A stretch of 64,000 bases of DNA from [Chlorobium] sp. 445. GTDB lineage: Bacteria > Bacteroidota > Chlorobiia > Chlorobiales > Thermochlorobacteraceae. Positions 19,183-28,758 of the stretch are shown here, one piece after another (position 1 is the stretch's first letter; each line of letters starts with the position of its first letter). Position numbers and translations under genes: made by a program. The stretch spans positions 29,489-93,488 of the forward strand of contig NSLH01000010.1 in NCBI GenBank assembly GCA_002763895.1, given 5' to 3'. The notes beneath the pieces were generated by a model, which searched no databases, was not told the DNA's origin, and worked only from the letters and a program-made list of their open reading frames with translations.

Positions 19183-20268
19183 ATGCTAAAGAACGATTTG
19201 CTTATTCGCGCTTTGCAACGCAAGCCTGTGCATCGCACACCTATTTGGATTATGCGGCAAGCAGGACGATATTTACCAGAATATCGTGAAGTGCGCAAAA
19301 AGACAGACTTCCTCACACTCTGCAAAACTCCTGAACTTGCTGCCGAAGTAACCGTGCAGCCCGTAGAGATTATGGATGTCGATGCCGCGATTATTTTTTC
19401 AGACATTCTCGTTGTGCCAGAAGCAATGGGCATGCGCTTGGAAATGCTAGAATCGCAAGGACCAAGATTCTTAGAGCCGATTCGCTCGCGCAGTGATATT
19501 GAGCGTCTTGCTATTCCCGATGTGTCCCGTGCACTGCGATACGTTGAAGATGCCATTCGCCTCACCAAACGCGAACTTCATGGACGCGCTCCAATTATCG
19601 GATTTTCGGGTGCCGCTTGGACACTCTTTGCTTATGCCATCGAAGGTCATGGTAGCAAAACCTTCAAAGCTGCAAAAGAAATCATATATTCGCATCCAGA
19701 CGATGCTCACGCTTTGCTGAAGAAACTTAACCGAGTCCTAACGGATTACCTCCTTTTGCAGATAGAAGCGGGCGCCGATGCCGTGCAAATTTTTGATACT
19801 TGGGCGTCTCTCCTAAGCGAAGAGGCTTTCAAAGAATTTTCGCTGACGTATTTGCAAGAAACCGTGCAAACCATCAAAGCTAAACACGCACATGTACCTG
19901 TTATTATCTTTGCAAAGGGCGCAAACACTTTGCTCTCAGAGCTTGCACAAACAGGCTGCGATGCAATTGGGCTAGATTGGACGATTGACATTGGCAAAGC
20001 ACGCTGGCAACTCTCTGACCGCGTGGCTCTGCAAGGGAATTTAGACCCGACAATTCTTTATGCTCCACATGATGTCATTCGCAAAGAAGCGGCAAAAATT
20101 CTGCAGCGCTTCGGTGAGCATAGCGATAGCTCTGGACATGTGTTCAACCTTGGTCATGGCATCTTGCCCGATATTGACCCTGCGCACGTACGAACGCTCA
20201 TTGACTTCGTAAAAAGTGAAAGCGTGAAATATCATCGTAACGCACAGTTTATTTCTAACGCAAACTAA
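19183..20268 (+). CDS. hemE: Uroporphyrinogen decarboxylase
   Basis: 361 residues. Family signatures are PIWIMRQAGRYLPEYR near residue 20 (substrate-binding arginines), GFSGAAWTLFAY and GNLDPTILYAP; the conserved aspartate is in IIFSDILVVP. It removes four carboxyl groups from uroporphyrinogen III to give coproporphyrinogen III in heme and (bacterio)chlorophyll biosynthesis. It is followed after 8 bases by a response-regulator gene, so they probably share a transcript. Confidence 0.96.
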   Translation: MLKNDLLIRALQRKPVHRTPIWIMRQAGRYLPEYREVRKKTDFLTLCKTPELAAEVTVQPVEIMDVDAAIIFSDILVVPEAMGMRLEMLESQGPRFLEPIRSRSDIERLAIPDVSRALRYVEDAIRLTKRELHGRAPIIGFSGAAWTLFAYAIEGHGSKTFKAAKEIIYSHPDDAHALLKKLNRVLTDYLLLQIEAGADAVQIFDTWASLLSEEAFKEFSLTYLQETVQTIKAKHAHVPVIIFAKGANTLLSELAQTGCDAIGLDWTIDIGKARWQLSDRVALQGNLDPTILYAPHDVIRKEAAKILQRFGEHSDSSGHVFNLGHGILPDIDPAHVRTLIDFVKSESVKYHRNAQFISNAN

Positions 20269-20276
20269 AAAAGCCG

Positions 20277-20657
20277 ATGATTTTACTCGTGGACGATAAT
20301 ACAGAGCTACTCACCTCGCTGTCTGAATTTTTCTCTGCCTATTACCCTGTTAAGGCACTCACAAACCCTGAAGATGCTCTGGCATTTGCAACAGCCAATC
20401 GTGGCTTAATCGAGGTCAGTGTTGTCGACTATGTCATGCCTGAAATGAGCGGTGATGCGCTTGCACGAGAACTCAAAGAGGTCGACCCAAATATGTTGGT
20501 TATCTTGATGTCAGGCTATGTAGACTTCGAGCGTGTAGAACCCTTGCTCCGTGAGCGCCTTATTTATCAATTCTTCACTAAGCCGATTGACTTTGATCGA
20601 CTTATGCGTAGCGTTGATACGGCTGTCAAACTCTATCTAAAAAAGCAAGCGCTTTGA
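20277..20657 (+). CDS. Single-domain response regulator
   Basis: 126 residues, receiver domain only. Key residues are the acidic pair D6/D7, phospho-acceptor D51 (VVDYVMPEMSG), S79 of the switch and K102 (FFTKPIDF). There is no output domain, so it should act through protein contacts, in the CheY/Spo0F manner. No histidine kinase is encoded nearby. It sits tightly between hemE (8 bases) and rfbC (3 bases). Confidence 0.92.
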   Translation: MILLVDDNTELLTSLSEFFSAYYPVKALTNPEDALAFATANRGLIEVSVVDYVMPEMSGDALARELKEVDPNMLVILMSGYVDFERVEPLLRERLIYQFFTKPIDFDRLMRSVDTAVKLYLKKQAL

Positions 20658-20660
20658 GCG

Positions 20661-21209
20661 ATGAATTTGACCCACACCTCTCTCTCAGAGCTCTGGATAC
20701 TTGAACCCAAAGTCTTCGAAGATAGTCGTGGGTTTTTCTTTGAGAGCTATAATGAGAAAGTGTTTGTTCAACTTGGTATCACTGCCAGATTTGTACAGGA
20801 TAATGTCAGTCGCTCGCGCAAAGGGGTGCTACGTGGCTTGCACTATCAACTTGCGCCTATGGCACAGGGCAAATTGGTACGCGTTTCACTTGGCGAAGTC
20901 TTTGATGTCGTTGTGGATCTTCGACGCGCCTCACCCACATTTGGTAAATGGTTTGGCATCACACTCTCTGAGCAGAATAAGAAAATGGTTTGGATACCCC
21001 CCGGCTTCGCACATGGCTTCTTAGTTCTTTCTGACATCGCAGATTTCAATTATAAAGTCACGAACTTTTACTCACCTGAACACGAGCGCACACTGCGCTA
21101 CGACGATCCTCAAGTTGGTATCAATTGGCCAGAACTTGATGTTCCATTTAGCCTTTCCGAAAAAGACCAAAAAGGAAAATTGCTTCAAGACTTAGACACG
21201 ACCTTCTGA
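20661..21209 (+). CDS. rfbC: dTDP-4-dehydrorhamnose 3,5-epimerase
   Basis: 182 residues, a cupin-fold RmlC. GVLRGLHYQ contains the catalytic histidine and WIPPGFAHGFLVLSD is the family signature; FEDSRGFFFESYNE marks the N-terminus. It epimerises dTDP-4-keto-6-deoxyglucose at C3 and C5 on the way to dTDP-L-rhamnose for surface polysaccharides. rfbA, rfbB and rfbD are not next to it. It begins 3 bases after the response-regulator stop. Confidence 0.95.
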   Translation: MNLTHTSLSELWILEPKVFEDSRGFFFESYNEKVFVQLGITARFVQDNVSRSRKGVLRGLHYQLAPMAQGKLVRVSLGEVFDVVVDLRRASPTFGKWFGITLSEQNKKMVWIPPGFAHGFLVLSDIADFNYKVTNFYSPEHERTLRYDDPQVGINWPELDVPFSLSEKDQKGKLLQDLDTTF

Positions 21210-21275
21210 CCCCCTCTCTTGCACCACGACTCTCCACCATGCGTAGAATTTAACATCATCATTACTTCTTGCTTT

Positions 21276-21896
21276 TTATTTCCCGCTCTTTGTTTCGACT
21301 TCTTTCGTCGTCAGCAGTGCCGTTGTGCAGTAAAAATTTTTTGCTTCTTCAAGCAATCTTTCTTCATCAGCAAGTGCTGTAGGCTCAAGCAATTTGACCA
21401 GTTTGAGAAAGGGAAGATTATTGAGCATTGCCAGCGTCTCGGCGGTGCGTGCAGCATCTAATGGCAAGAATGCCTCTTGCCGCCAATCCCACAACTCACT
21501 TTTGGCAACAAGAAATCCCTTTTCTGCAAAGCGCGCCATATTTGTACGCAATCGCTCTCGGTAGGTATCTAAATGCGTACCTGCAAGTATCAGCGAAAAG
21601 ATGAAATAATGACCATACCAAAACATCGTGCGGTAAGTAAAAATCTCGCCTTTGCCATAGAACTTTGGAAAATCGAGCATCACATAAGGGTAGCCCTCGT
21701 AGTTTTCACCTTTTGCAATCTGACCACGCAAGAAATCGGTTTGTTCAGGACAGAGTGTATTGTGCGGCTCAATTTGCAAGAGATAAGTCTTGCGAATACG
21801 CTCCATGAGTGTTTTGAGTTTCTCAGTTGCAGACAGTTTTAACTCAAAGGGCGCACGCTCGGCAATGAGTGCGAGTTCTTCGGGCGTAAATGCCAT
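21276..21896 (-). CDS. Hypothetical protein, no family recognised
   Basis: About 206 residues from the ATG at 21896 (a TTG lies 12 codons upstream). The protein is mixed alpha/beta in appearance, rich in aromatic residues in the middle (YPYVMLDFPKFYGKGEIFTY) and without signal peptide or membrane helix apart from a weakly hydrophobic FWYGHYFIFSLILAG stretch near the middle. It is convergent with rfbC. Codon use looks like the neighbours, and the frame has the character of a real gene. I cannot assign a function. Confidence 0.7.
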   Translation of the reverse strand: MAFTPEELALIAERAPFELKLSATEKLKTLMERIRKTYLLQIEPHNTLCPEQTDFLRGQIAKGENYEGYPYVMLDFPKFYGKGEIFTYRTMFWYGHYFIFSLILAGTHLDTYRERLRTNMARFAEKGFLVAKSELWDWRQEAFLPLDAARTAETLAMLNNLPFLKLVKLLEPTALADEERLLEEAKNFYCTTALLTTKEVETKSGK

Positions 21897-22014
21897 AAAG
21901 TTTAACGATATTGCAAGTGCTGTCTCCGTCAAGTTACGCTGCAGGAGATAAACAGTAAATAGAGAAGTTTATTGCGCAGCGTCATGCAATCAATAAAGTT
22001 AAATCCAAAGTCAA

Positions 22015-22626
22015 ATGCAGGTTTTTCAAGCTGCACCAGCAGCCACGGCTATTTTTTTAGCAAACATTATCCTGAGCATGATTGCATTTTCTGGTGGCAA
22101 GCCGATCTATGAGCGCTTATGGCTACACCCTTATAGCCTCGTGCGAGAACGTCGTTACCACACCTTGCTTACCAGTGGCTTCATTCACGCTGATTTCGGA
22201 CATCTAGCGTTTAACATGCTAACATTTTACTTCTTTGGATTCCCTCTTGCGCTGCTCGTAGGCGACCTTGATTTTCTCATCATCTATTTCGGTAGCCTTG
22301 TCATCTCAAGCCTTCCCACGGTGATAAAAGAAAAGGATAACGCAAACTACAAGAGCATTGGCGCTAGTGGTGCAATTTCAGGTGTTCTGTTTGGATACAT
22401 TCTTTTTGCACCGCTAAGCAAGATTTACATTTTTCTTATCCCGATTGGCATTCCTGCTGCGCTTTTTGGCCTATTGTATTTAGGCTTCAGCTACTATGCG
22501 GCTAAGAAAGACATCGGCAATATTAATCATGAGGCGCACTTTTGGGGTGCGCTGGCTGGTGTCTTGCTCACAGTGCTGCTTGCACCGCAAGTTATCTCCA
22601 TTTTCTACCAAGAACTCTTTGGCTAA
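22015..22626 (+). CDS. Rhomboid family intramembrane serine protease
   Basis: 203 residues with about six membrane helices. The catalytic pair is visible as S118 in GASGA and H175 in NHEAHFWGAL; HADFGHLAFNM supplies the conserved H and N of helix 2 that form the oxyanion region. It should cleave membrane proteins near their membrane segments; the substrate is unknown. Its stop is one base from the stop of the convergent YyaL-type gene. Confidence 0.92.
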   Translation: MQVFQAAPAATAIFLANIILSMIAFSGGKPIYERLWLHPYSLVRERRYHTLLTSGFIHADFGHLAFNMLTFYFFGFPLALLVGDLDFLIIYFGSLVISSLPTVIKEKDNANYKSIGASGAISGVLFGYILFAPLSKIYIFLIPIGIPAALFGLLYLGFSYYAAKKDIGNINHEAHFWGALAGVLLTVLLAPQVISIFYQELFG

Positions 22627-22627
22627 T

Positions 22628-24775
22628 TCATTGCACATTTGCTTTCTCATTTAGAAGTAAATTCTCTAAAACCTTTGGGTCGCTCGTAGGCAATTGGCAT
22701 GCATAATCAATGCAGACAAATGCCGTTGGCTGCTCTGTTGAACTTTGCACGATATTTTTTAGAAATGGCATTTCTTTTGCCGTTTCATTGCTGGCGTGAA
22801 TTAGCACTTTATTTGGCAAGTATTGCTTATCAATCACGCGGCGTAGTGCGGTCATCTCTGGCGCCTGCCGATCACCTGCAAGAATGATTTGTTTGGGCTT
22901 GCGTAAATAGAAACTAAGCGCAACAAGCATCTGCGGCATATAACTTGGCGCTTTGTTGAGCAGTTGGCTAAAAAATTGGAGTGTGCGCTCTGCAGATTGG
23001 CGGAAGTCACTGCGGTCGGTCATTTGTGCTAATCGAAGCAAGTTCAACGCTGCAATAGAGTTCGGCGAGGGTTCAGCACCATCATGTTCTTCTTTCATAC
23101 GAATAATGACGCTTTTATCATTTTCACTTGCACTAAAAAAAGCGCCGTGTTCTCTGTCTTCAAACAGCGACATCATGGTTTGCGTTAGTGCAACCGCTGC
23201 AGTGAAATACTTTGGTTCAAATGAGGCTTCATAGAGGTCAAGCAAGCCTTGCACAAAGAAGGTATAATCATCGAGTTTGCCTTCAATACCGGCTTCGCCA
23301 TCACGATAGCGGCGCAGCAGTGTGTGATGAGTTGGATTGTAAAGTGTATTCAGAATAAAATCCGCTGCGCGCTGTGCAGAGCGCAGATAGGATTCATCTC
23401 CCAATGTGGTGTAGCCTTTGGCGAAGGCTGAAATCATCAAGCCGTTCCAAGAAGTGAGCACTTTGTCGTCTAAGTGCGGGCGCGGGCGCTTTGCACGTAC
23501 TTCAAACAGTTTAGCTTTAGCGCGCGCCACAAGAGCTGAAATTTCTTCAACAGTCTTATTAAACCGCTTTGCGACTTCTTGCAAAGAAAAGCGTTGAATG
23601 AGAATGTTTTTATTGATGAATTCATTGTGCGGGTCGTTCTGCGCATTGCCACCGGGTTTCACACCGTAGAGATAAGAGAATATCTCGCTCTCTTCTTCAC
23701 CGAGAATGGCTCTAATTTCTGCATCTTCCCAGACATAAAATGCGCCTTCAGCTTTGTGGTCGCTGTCGTCTGTAGGCAAGCTGTCGGCGTCTTCAGCGGA
23801 GTAGAACCCACCCTGTGCATCGGTCATATCGCATTGTACATAGTTAAAGATATCGCGTGCGATGTCGGCATAGAAACGGTCATGAGTCAGCAGGTAAGCG
23901 TCAAGGTAGGCGCTAGCAAGTTGGGCATTGTCGTAGAGCATTTTTTCAAAGTGCGGGATATGCCAGTACCTGTCGGTGGAGTAGCGTGCAAACCCACCAC
24001 CCCCTTTACCTGGCACACTGATATGGTCGTGCATGCCTCCTTCTGCCATTTTGCGCAGTGTAAACAGCGACATATCCAGTGCATACTTATCGCCTGTGTG
24101 GTAATAATGATTGAGCAAAAAATTCAGACACACAGGTCGTGGGAATTTTGGTGCGCCACCAAAGCCGCCCCATTCTTCGTCAAAGCTGTTAGCAAAACTT
24201 GCAGCTGCACTTCGAAACACTTCTTCTGTCAGCTCGACTTTTTCAGCTGCGGCAATTTGATGTACAAAGTTTGCTAGTTGATTTGTTGCGCGCTCGGAGA
24301 CCGCAATAATGTTTTCGCGATCTTGTGCCCAACTTTCAGCGATTCTGAGCAGCAGTGTCTTGAAGCCCGGGCGTCCCCAGCGGTCGGTTGGTGGGAAGTA
24401 CGTGCCGCCTAAGAAGGGTTTCAAATCTGGTGTGAGCCAGACGGACATAGGCCAGCCACCGCTGCCCGTTGTGGCTTGCACATAGGTCATATACACATGG
24501 TCTAAGTCTGGGCGCTCTTCACGGTCGACTTTGATGGAGACGAAATACTTGTTCAAGATTTCAGCAATTTCCTCACTTTCAAACGATTCGCGCTCCATCA
24601 CATGGCACCAATGGCAAGTGGAGTAACCTATCGAGAGAAAAATCGGTTTATTTTCACGCTTTGCTTTGTCGAAGGCTTCTTCGCCCCATGCGTACCAATC
24701 CACGGGATTATATTGATGTTGCAACAGATAGGGGCTTTTTTCGCGAGCAAGTGCGTTGGTGCGTTTAGTCATCAT
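22628..24775 (-). CDS. YyaL/SSP411-type thioredoxin-domain protein (DUF255)
   Basis: About 715 residues. The N-terminal thioredoxin-like domain has [18 protein letters not shown] with a CxxC motif, preceded by [18 protein letters not shown], the hallmark of the DUF255/spermatogenesis-associated protein 20 family. The rest resembles an (alpha/alpha)6 barrel of the N-acylglucosamine epimerase or glycosidase type. The function of the family is not settled. ATG codons at 24775 and 24772 are both acceptable starts. Confidence 0.92.
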   Translation of the reverse strand: MMTKRTNALAREKSPYLLQHQYNPVDWYAWGEEAFDKAKRENKPIFLSIGYSTCHWCHVMERESFESEEIAEILNKYFVSIKVDREERPDLDHVYMTYVQATTGSGGWPMSVWLTPDLKPFLGGTYFPPTDRWGRPGFKTLLLRIAESWAQDRENIIAVSERATNQLANFVHQIAAAEKVELTEEVFRSAAASFANSFDEEWGGFGGAPKFPRPVCLNFLLNHYYHTGDKYALDMSLFTLRKMAEGGMHDHISVPGKGGGGFARYSTDRYWHIPHFEKMLYDNAQLASAYLDAYLLTHDRFYADIARDIFNYVQCDMTDAQGGFYSAEDADSLPTDDSDHKAEGAFYVWEDAEIRAILGEEESEIFSYLYGVKPGGNAQNDPHNEFINKNILIQRFSLQEVAKRFNKTVEEISALVARAKAKLFEVRAKRPRPHLDDKVLTSWNGLMISAFAKGYTTLGDESYLRSAQRAADFILNTLYNPTHHTLLRRYRDGEAGIEGKLDDYTFFVQGLLDLYEASFEPKYFTAAVALTQTMMSLFEDREHGAFFSASENDKSVIIRMKEEHDGAEPSPNSIAALNLLRLAQMTDRSDFRQSAERTLQFFSQLLNKAPSYMPQMLVALSFYLRKPKQIILAGDRQAPEMTALRRVIDKQYLPNKVLIHASNETAKEMPFLKNIVQSSTEQPTAFVCIDYACQLPTSDPKVLENLLLNEKANVQ

Positions 24776-24909
24776 TACGGAAGAAAAGTTAGGTTGATAA
24801 AACTTTGTTCTCAAAAAGCACCAGCGCCCTTAAAAGTTTTCATGCTACACTGCTGTTGTCGCGCTGCCCTTAAAGCTGTAGGCGATCAACATGCCGTGCA
24901 CCTTTTGGA

Positions 24910-26199
24910 TTAGGCACGCTTTTTCTTGGGCATATAAATCAGCGTAGAGTATTGCGATTCATCAAAGAGCGTTTCGGCAAGCGCTTGAATATCTTTTGCA
25001 CGAACTGTGTCGATGTGCTCAATGATTTCGTCGGCGCGCATGTCCCGCCCGAAATAGTAAAGGTCTCGTGCCAGATGCGATGCACGCGACGACATGCTCT
25101 CTTGCGACATGATAATTGCGCCTTTGGCTTGCGCTTTTGCCAGTGCCAATTCTTTCTCAGGTACAGGCTTCTCGGCTAATCTCCTCATTTGCTCTTTCAC
25201 CAAGCGCAGTGCCTGCGGCACTTTTTCTTTGTCTGTGCCCAGATAAACGGACAGCATGTTGGTCTCGTCGTAGTACGTGAAAGCGGAGTAGATGGTGTAG
25301 ACAAGCCCATATTTTTCGCGCAGCTCTAAATTGAGGCGTGAGCTCATACCGACACCTAAAATCGAGTTGAGCAGCAGCGTGGTATAGAAGGTATCGTCGT
25401 TACGCACAAACGGGAAGCCGAGCACCACATGTGCTTGAGAGATAGGTTTAGCTTTCTCTATCGTAAATGGCGTGTAGGTACGCTGGTCGAAAGGTACACG
25501 CGGGGATTTTATTTTAGCAGTGCGACGCTTTGGCACATATTTTTCTGCAAGCCTCACCACCTCATCATGCCGTACATTGCCAGTGGCAACCAGCAGCATT
25601 TTGTCTGTCGTATAAGTTTGTCGCAAGTACGCCTCAATACTTTCGCGCGTGAGCGCACGCACACTTTTTTCTGTGCCTGCAATCGGTAAGCCTAAGGCAT
25701 GGTGGCGATAAAAGAGTTCATCGAATTCGTCAAGAATCAGTTCATCAGGTGTATCTTCTACACTTTTGATTTCTTCAATCACGACCTCTTTTTCTTTTTC
25801 AACTTCTGACTCTGGGAAAGTGGGGTTGAAGACTAAATCAGTGAGCACATCAATAGCAACGCCAATATGTTCATCTAAGCAACGGGCATAAAAGCATGTT
25901 TGTTCTTTGGTTGTAAAGGCATTGAGATAGCCTCCAACGCGCTCGAGACTCTTTGAGATTTCAATATAATCGCGCTTTTTCGTGCCTTTGAAGACAAGAT
26001 GCTCAATGAAATGCGAGATGCCATTTATGCCCGGTGATTCGTCGCGCGAACCTGTCTCTGTCCATAGTCCAACCGAGACACTACGTACGGTGCGCACTGT
26101 CTCTGTAACCACTGTTAGCCCATTTGGCAAAGTGGTTTTCTCAACGGATGACGCAAGCGACTTGATGCCAGATGTCAATGAGAGTTTGGCTTTGTGCAT
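24910..26199 (-). CDS. M16 family zinc metallopeptidase (processing-peptidase type)
   Basis: About 429 residues. The inverted zinc motif HFIEH (H-x-x-E-H) lies in NGISHFIEHLVFKGTKKRD, and the distal glutamate in EVVIEEIKSVEDTPDE completes the site. The two M16 halves are in one chain. Members of this group are related to mitochondrial processing peptidase and to bacterial PqqL/YmxG. No signal peptide is seen when the ATG at 26199 is used. It ends 134 bases before the YyaL-type gene. Confidence 0.92.
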   Translation of the reverse strand: MHKAKLSLTSGIKSLASSVEKTTLPNGLTVVTETVRTVRSVSVGLWTETGSRDESPGINGISHFIEHLVFKGTKKRDYIEISKSLERVGGYLNAFTTKEQTCFYARCLDEHIGVAIDVLTDLVFNPTFPESEVEKEKEVVIEEIKSVEDTPDELILDEFDELFYRHHALGLPIAGTEKSVRALTRESIEAYLRQTYTTDKMLLVATGNVRHDEVVRLAEKYVPKRRTAKIKSPRVPFDQRTYTPFTIEKAKPISQAHVVLGFPFVRNDDTFYTTLLLNSILGVGMSSRLNLELREKYGLVYTIYSAFTYYDETNMLSVYLGTDKEKVPQALRLVKEQMRRLAEKPVPEKELALAKAQAKGAIIMSQESMSSRASHLARDLYYFGRDMRADEIIEHIDTVRAKDIQALAETLFDESQYSTLIYMPKKKRA

Positions 26200-26358
26200 A
26201 GTGTTGTAAATTTGACTCAGCTGGTTGAAATGAACAGACTTGATTAAACTGGTTAGCGAATATAGCAAACCGAAATTGAGCACAAAGAATTCATGCAAGA
26301 CTACGCTTACATAGAATTTTTAACTTTCTAAATTAACTTCTTGATACACCTTTTTACG

Positions 26359-26952
26359 ATGCAAGACAATTATTTTGAGCTTTTTGGTCTGCCTGAAAAG
26401 CTGAATCTCGACATGCAAGATTTGCAAAAAAAATTTTATGCACTCTCACGCGCAGTTCATCCCGATTTTCACCAAACCGCACTTGACGCACAGAAATCGC
26501 TTAGTCTTGAGGCGTCATCAAAACTCAACCAAGCGTTTTTGACACTCAAGGACCGTGAGAAGCGCCTGAATTATGTTCTGACGAAGTACTTAGGTGAAAT
26601 TAGCGAGGCAGAAAAAAAGCAAACTCCGCCTGATCTTTTCATGCGCTTGATGGACATTCGTGAGCGACTTGAAGCATTCAAGCATCAACCAAGTGATGCG
26701 CTCAAATCCCAGCTTGAGGCAGAATGCACAACACTACAAGCCGAACAGCAAGCGCTCGACCAACGCATTGACACACTTGCGCAAGAATTTGATCGTGCTG
26801 CATCATCAGAAGCCAAACGCACAGCCCTTACCGAAATGCGCAAACTGATGCTAAAAAAAATTATCTGCGCTCACTCATCACTACGATTCAAAACGAACTT
26901 CATCCTACACTATGAACCACACGGTGGACCATGCAAGCCCTGCAGCCCCTGA
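26359..26952 (+). CDS. hscB: Fe-S cluster co-chaperone HscB, frame shifted near the C-terminus as sequenced
   Basis: J-domain protein: DNYFELFGLP at the start, J-domain HPD at residues 34-36, and a helical C-terminal domain. HscB hands the IscU scaffold to HscA. As written, the frame after the eight-A run at 26853-26860 ends in unrelated sequence at 26952. Adding one A gives NYLRSLITTIQNELHPTL and a TGA at 26913-26915, a natural HscB ending with a total of 185 residues. I take the shorter, repaired version as the true gene. hscA, iscU and fdx are not in the window. Confidence 0.85.
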   Translation: MQDNYFELFGLPEKLNLDMQDLQKKFYALSRAVHPDFHQTALDAQKSLSLEASSKLNQAFLTLKDREKRLNYVLTKYLGEISEAEKKQTPPDLFMRLMDIRERLEAFKHQPSDALKSQLEAECTTLQAEQQALDQRIDTLAQEFDRAASSEAKRTALTEMRKLMLKKIICAHSSLRFKTNFILHYEPHGGPCKPCSP

Positions 26953-26985
26953 TGTTTCCTTGCGCATTGACTCTGTAGACCGATT

Positions 26986-28010
26986 ATGAACATTCTGGTT
27001 ACTGGTGCTACTGGCTACATTGGCGTTGCACTTCTTCACGCCCTTTGCCGCTTTCCTCTGCGTGACAGCTCAATCTATGCACTTACACGCAAGACTTCAC
27101 CCATCAGACGGCTAGCTTCCTTGCCTGTGCGCTTTGTTCAAGGTGATGTTACGCACCCGCCATCGCTCTGGAAAGCCACAAAAGAGATGGACGTGGTGTT
27201 TCACACTGCAGGCTTAGTCTCGTTTGAGCAGCGCCAGTATCGCCGTCTTTACGAGACAAATGTTGTCGGCACACGCAATGTGTCGATGCTTGCTTAAAAA
27301 ATGGGGTCAAACGATTGATTCACACCAGTTCCACCGCTGCGGTTGGGTCAATTGGTGATGGCACGCTCAGCAATGAGGATACCATTTTTCAAAGCTGGCA
27401 GATGCGTATTGGCTACATGGCTTCGAAGTATTTAGCTGAACTTGAAGTCATGCGCGGTGTTGCTGAAGGTCTGGATGCCGTGATGGTCAATCCAGGCATT
27501 GTTGTCGGTAGGTCGCACAGCATAGAGAACTCTGCATCGCAACTTCTGCGCGATGTCTTTGCTGGGAAAGTGCCGTTCTATCCTATTGGCGGTGCAGGTT
27601 TCGTTGATATAGCCGATGTTGCTACGGCACACATTTTAGCATGGCAAAAAGGCAAGTGTGGTGAACGCTATATTGTGGTCTCAAAAAACTTGCGCTACCA
27701 AGAGCTTTTTGAAATTTTGGCAGGATATGGCGGACGTAGCCGCAGCGCCGTTGCACTTAGCCGCGGACTTGGACGACTTATTGCGTTGGGTGCAGAATTT
27801 TTCTCCAGCCTCGCTGGGCTTCGCAGTCCTATCACACTCGATAGCATCAGGCTTTCAGAGCGCACGCTCTTTTACGACAACACAAAATCTTGCCATGAAC
27901 TGGGACTATCGTATCTACCATTTGAGCTGACGTTAGAGCGGCTCTTAAACTCGTATAACTTACTGTTTAAATTTCGTAGTGGTCATGAAAAGCCTGCTGC
28001 AGTCACTTAA
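26986..28010 (+). CDS. NAD(P)-dependent epimerase/dihydroflavonol reductase-like protein, frameshifted as sequenced
   Basis: Two frames make one extended SDR protein. The first (26986-27297) has the Rossmann motif TGATGYIG and ends in NVVGTRNV; the second picks up with KRLIHTSSTAAVGS and carries YMASKYLAE (Y-x-x-x-K) and NPGIVVGRS. A single G added at about 27282/27283 (GTGTCG to GTGGTCG) restores VVDACLKNGVKRL and a protein of 341 residues. It resembles HpnA/dihydroflavonol-4-reductase-type enzymes; the substrate is not known. It lies between hscB and a thioredoxin-fold gene. Confidence 0.8.
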
Positions 28011-28020
28011 CACATCACAA

Positions 28021-28629
28021 ATGATGCGACGTCAGTTTTCATCTGTACAATTGACCTTGCGCACGTGCGCACTTGCTTTGGTTTGCTGGACAAATCTCCT
28101 GTTTGCTCAGCCCACAGGCTTGCAGCCCGGCAACATTGCCCCTGACTTTCGTTTGACCAGTATTTCAGGGGAGAGTTATTCGCTCTACGCACAAAAAGGC
28201 AAAAAAGGATTTATCATCGTTTTTATATCAACACAATGCCCAGTGTCGAACGCTTACAACGCGCGCTTTATTAAACTGGCTGAGCTTGCTCGTCAGAGCC
28301 TGATGGAGTTCGTTGCTATCAATCCTAATGCTACCGAATCCTTTGATGAGGTTTGCATACATGCACGCGAAAGAGAATTTACTTTTCCAGTGCTCAAAGA
28401 TGGCGAGAGTCGCGTCAGTGATATTTTTGGCGCAAAGGTAACGCCTGAGGCATTCTTGCTCGATGCAAACTTCAAGGTGATTTATCGTGGACGCATCGAT
28501 GACAATCAGCGCGAAGAAAGGGTCGTGCAAAAAGACTTAGAGGAAGCGATTGCCGCCTATCTTGCAGGCGTACCTGTGCCGACATCAGTTACCACGGCGC
28601 GAGGCTGCAGTATCAAACGCGCACCATAG
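28021..28629 (+). CDS. Exported thioredoxin-fold (redoxin) protein
   Basis: About 202 residues. A signal peptide covers roughly residues 1-29 (LVCWTNLLFAQ, cleavage near A29). The mature part follows the redoxin layout: PGNIAPDFRLTS, then the active-site region STQCPVSNAYN with C73-P-V-S76, and the cis-proline strand VTPEAFLLD. Only one cysteine is in the active-site motif (CPVS rather than CxxC), as in a set of thioredoxin-like proteins of unknown role. It may be a periplasmic peroxiredoxin-like protein. The ATG at 28021 avoids overlap with the preceding gene. Confidence 0.8.
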   Translation: MMRRQFSSVQLTLRTCALALVCWTNLLFAQPTGLQPGNIAPDFRLTSISGESYSLYAQKGKKGFIIVFISTQCPVSNAYNARFIKLAELARQSLMEFVAINPNATESFDEVCIHAREREFTFPVLKDGESRVSDIFGAKVTPEAFLLDANFKVIYRGRIDDNQREERVVQKDLEEAIAAYLAGVPVPTSVTTARGCSIKRAP

Positions 28630-28758
28630 CACAAGCTGATGCAACGCGCAATAAGAAATTTTTTCCTACTTCCACTGTTCCTTTTCATAGCTTTTGCATT
28701 CAAACCATGTTGAAGTGGAGCAACCAAAATCCGACTCTAAACTGAGTAACCCGCCCGA

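Noticed and set aside
23579..24277. 232-codon open frame on the plus strand
   Set aside because: Antisense to the well-supported YyaL-type gene; no family resemblance and odd composition.
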